Assembly: GCF_030815415.1 (NCBI RefSeq)
Contig: NZ_JAUSWW010000001.1
Location: 6,634,001-6,698,000 of the forward strand
Length of the DNA: 64,000 bases
Direction: 5' to 3'
Origin: Streptomyces canus
Lineage (GTDB): Bacteria; Actinomycetota; Actinomycetes; Streptomycetales; Streptomycetaceae
Position 1 is the first letter of the stretch. Each line of letters opens with the position of its first letter. Below, piece by piece: positions 63,037-64,000 of this stretch. Both the position numbers and the translations under genes were made by a program. The notes beneath the pieces were generated by a model. It was not told the DNA's origin and searched no databases. It saw only the letters and a program-made list of their open reading frames with translations.

Positions 63037-64000
63037 TTACGCGGCCGTTGCCCTGTCGTATGCCGGAGCCTCCACCGGGATTTCCACCACCGGCAGTTTG
63101 TGGCGTCCCGTGCCCACTGCCACTGCCGTCATCGGTACGGCGATGACCAACAGCCCTGCTGCCAGGACCAGGCCCATCGCCGGGAAGCCTGCCTGGGCCG
63201 CCAGCAGGCTGCCGGTCAGGGGGCCTGCCGCCGTGCCCAGTGATGATGCCGAGCCGACCAGGACCGCCCATCTGCCGCGGGGGTCCAGGGAGGCGGCCAG
63301 GCCTATGACGTAGGACAGGACGATCGGGTAGAGCGTGTTCCAGGCGATCTCGCCCGTTGCGAAGGTCGTGAGGTCGGTCGCGGAGGCGCTGAGGGCGATG
63401 CAGGCGGCGATCAGGGCCGTGCCCGCGCCGATGGGCAGGGCGTGGCCGAGACGGGGGCCGAGGGTGCCCGCGCCGATGACGCCGAGCAGGCCCGCGCCGA
63501 GCGCCACGGCGAAGACGGCGCCGACCGTGGCCTCCGTCAGGTGGGCCTGGGTGAGGCCGATGTGGCCGCTGACGCCCCAGAGGGCGTTCTGGGCGAGGGA
63601 CCAGCAGGGGAGGGTGGCGGCGAGGAGCAGGCCGGACCGGAAGTGGGGGAGGGGGGTGTCCGGCGGGTCTGCGGGGTGGCGGCCGTGTCCAGCGGGAGAC
63701 GGTTCGTCAGGGGCCAGACCGCGAGGGCGGTGAGGGCGATCGCGGCCAGGGGTTGGCCGTGGCCCGGCCCCAGGTGCGGGACGGTCAGATAGACGGCGCC
63801 CGCCAGGGCGGAGACGCCGAGCAGACCGAGTGTGGTCGTGCGGTGCGGGTCGCGCTGGGCGGCGATCCCGGTGGCGGCGACCGTGGTGGCCGTACCGGAT
63901 CCGAACCCGCCGATCATCGCGCCGGTGACGACGGCCGCGACGCCGCCGCTGAGCGCGGCCCAGCCGTAGCCGGCCACCGCGAGGGCGAGTCCGATCCGCG
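63037..64000 (-). pseudogene. MFS transporter, frameshifted and cut by the window edge
   Basis: About 960 bases of a hydrophobic, MFS-like membrane protein read from the right edge. The 5' part (VAGYGWAALSGGVAAVVTGAMIGGFGS ... WPLTNRLPLDTAATPQTRR) loses sense after the C-run at 63656-63651 (minus strand). Sense resumes in the next frame: PLPHFRSGLLLAATLPCWSLAQNALWGVSGHIGLTQAHLTEATVGAVFAVALGAGLL and onward to a stop at 63039-63037. One more C in that run (7 instead of 6) would restore one protein. It is therefore either a sequencing error or a recent inactivation. The substrate is unknown. Confidence 0.75.

Overview
The window is chromosomal DNA from a Streptomyces or a very close relative. 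The evidence is the very high GC content with G/C-ending codons, many GTG starts, genes led by actinobacterial -10 boxes without a leader, and two families of short GC-rich intergenic repeats that I associate from memory with Streptomyces genomes. The gene order (proB, proA, nadD, rsfS, leuS, comEA-comEC, holA, rpsT/lepA, hemW, hrcA-dnaJ, rsmE) is that of a conserved actinobacterial core. I see no insertion sequence, prophage, CRISPR array or rRNA operon.

Layout. 1-6.3 kb is the end of a wall-polymer locus: a TagF-like glycerophosphotransferase cut by the window edge, a family 2 glycosyltransferase broken by a frameshift, a second TagF-like protein with membrane segments, and a pyruvyl transferase. 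6.4-9.7 kb holds the proline genes proB and proA with a conserved unknown between them. 9.8-17.2 kb holds two paralogous membrane proteins, an M48 protease, two roughly 54-residue membrane proteins, then nadD, an LCP-like protein, rsfS and a histidine phosphatase. 17.2-20.5 kb holds two identical tRNA-Ala(GGC) genes on either side of a regulator/MFS exporter pair and two tiny zinc-binding proteins. 20.5-23.5 kb encodes a membrane cytochrome and a NuoF/ferredoxin fusion that probably form an electron-transfer complex. 23.5-26.8 kb is leuS with a leader peptide and attenuator.

26.8-34.8 kb carries a coiled-coil membrane protein, a DegV protein, comEA-comEC, an arylamine N-acetyltransferase and holA. 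35-40 kb carries an NTF2-like protein, rpsT and lepA in divergent orientation, and a fatty acyl-CoA synthetase with a clear promoter and candidate operator. 40.1-46.9 kb is a signalling island: a hybrid histidine kinase with six exact 92-residue HAMP-type repeats, its stand-alone receiver, and a divergent ATPase/GAF/SpoIIE phosphatase. 46.9-54.5 kb carries hemW, DUF3097, an MBL hydrolase, CIRCE-hrcA-dnaJ, a nitronate monooxygenase, rsmE and a VOC protein. 54.5-64 kb has a small unknown, a 169-bp palindromic element, a membrane protein, a lipoprotein, a tricorn-type protease, a HIT protein, an RNase Z-like protein, an adenosine/adenine deaminase and an MFS gene broken by a homopolymer frameshift at the right edge.

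Most genes are housekeeping. The parts most worth follow-up are the cytochrome/NuoF-ferredoxin pair, the six-repeat HAMP kinase beside a SpoIIE phosphatase, the leuS attenuator, the 169-bp palindrome that supplies a promoter, and a short repeat inserted in-frame into two different enzymes. Starts were chosen from Shine-Dalgarno sequences and -10 boxes, so some may be off by a few codons. Gene names come from recognising family motifs by eye.
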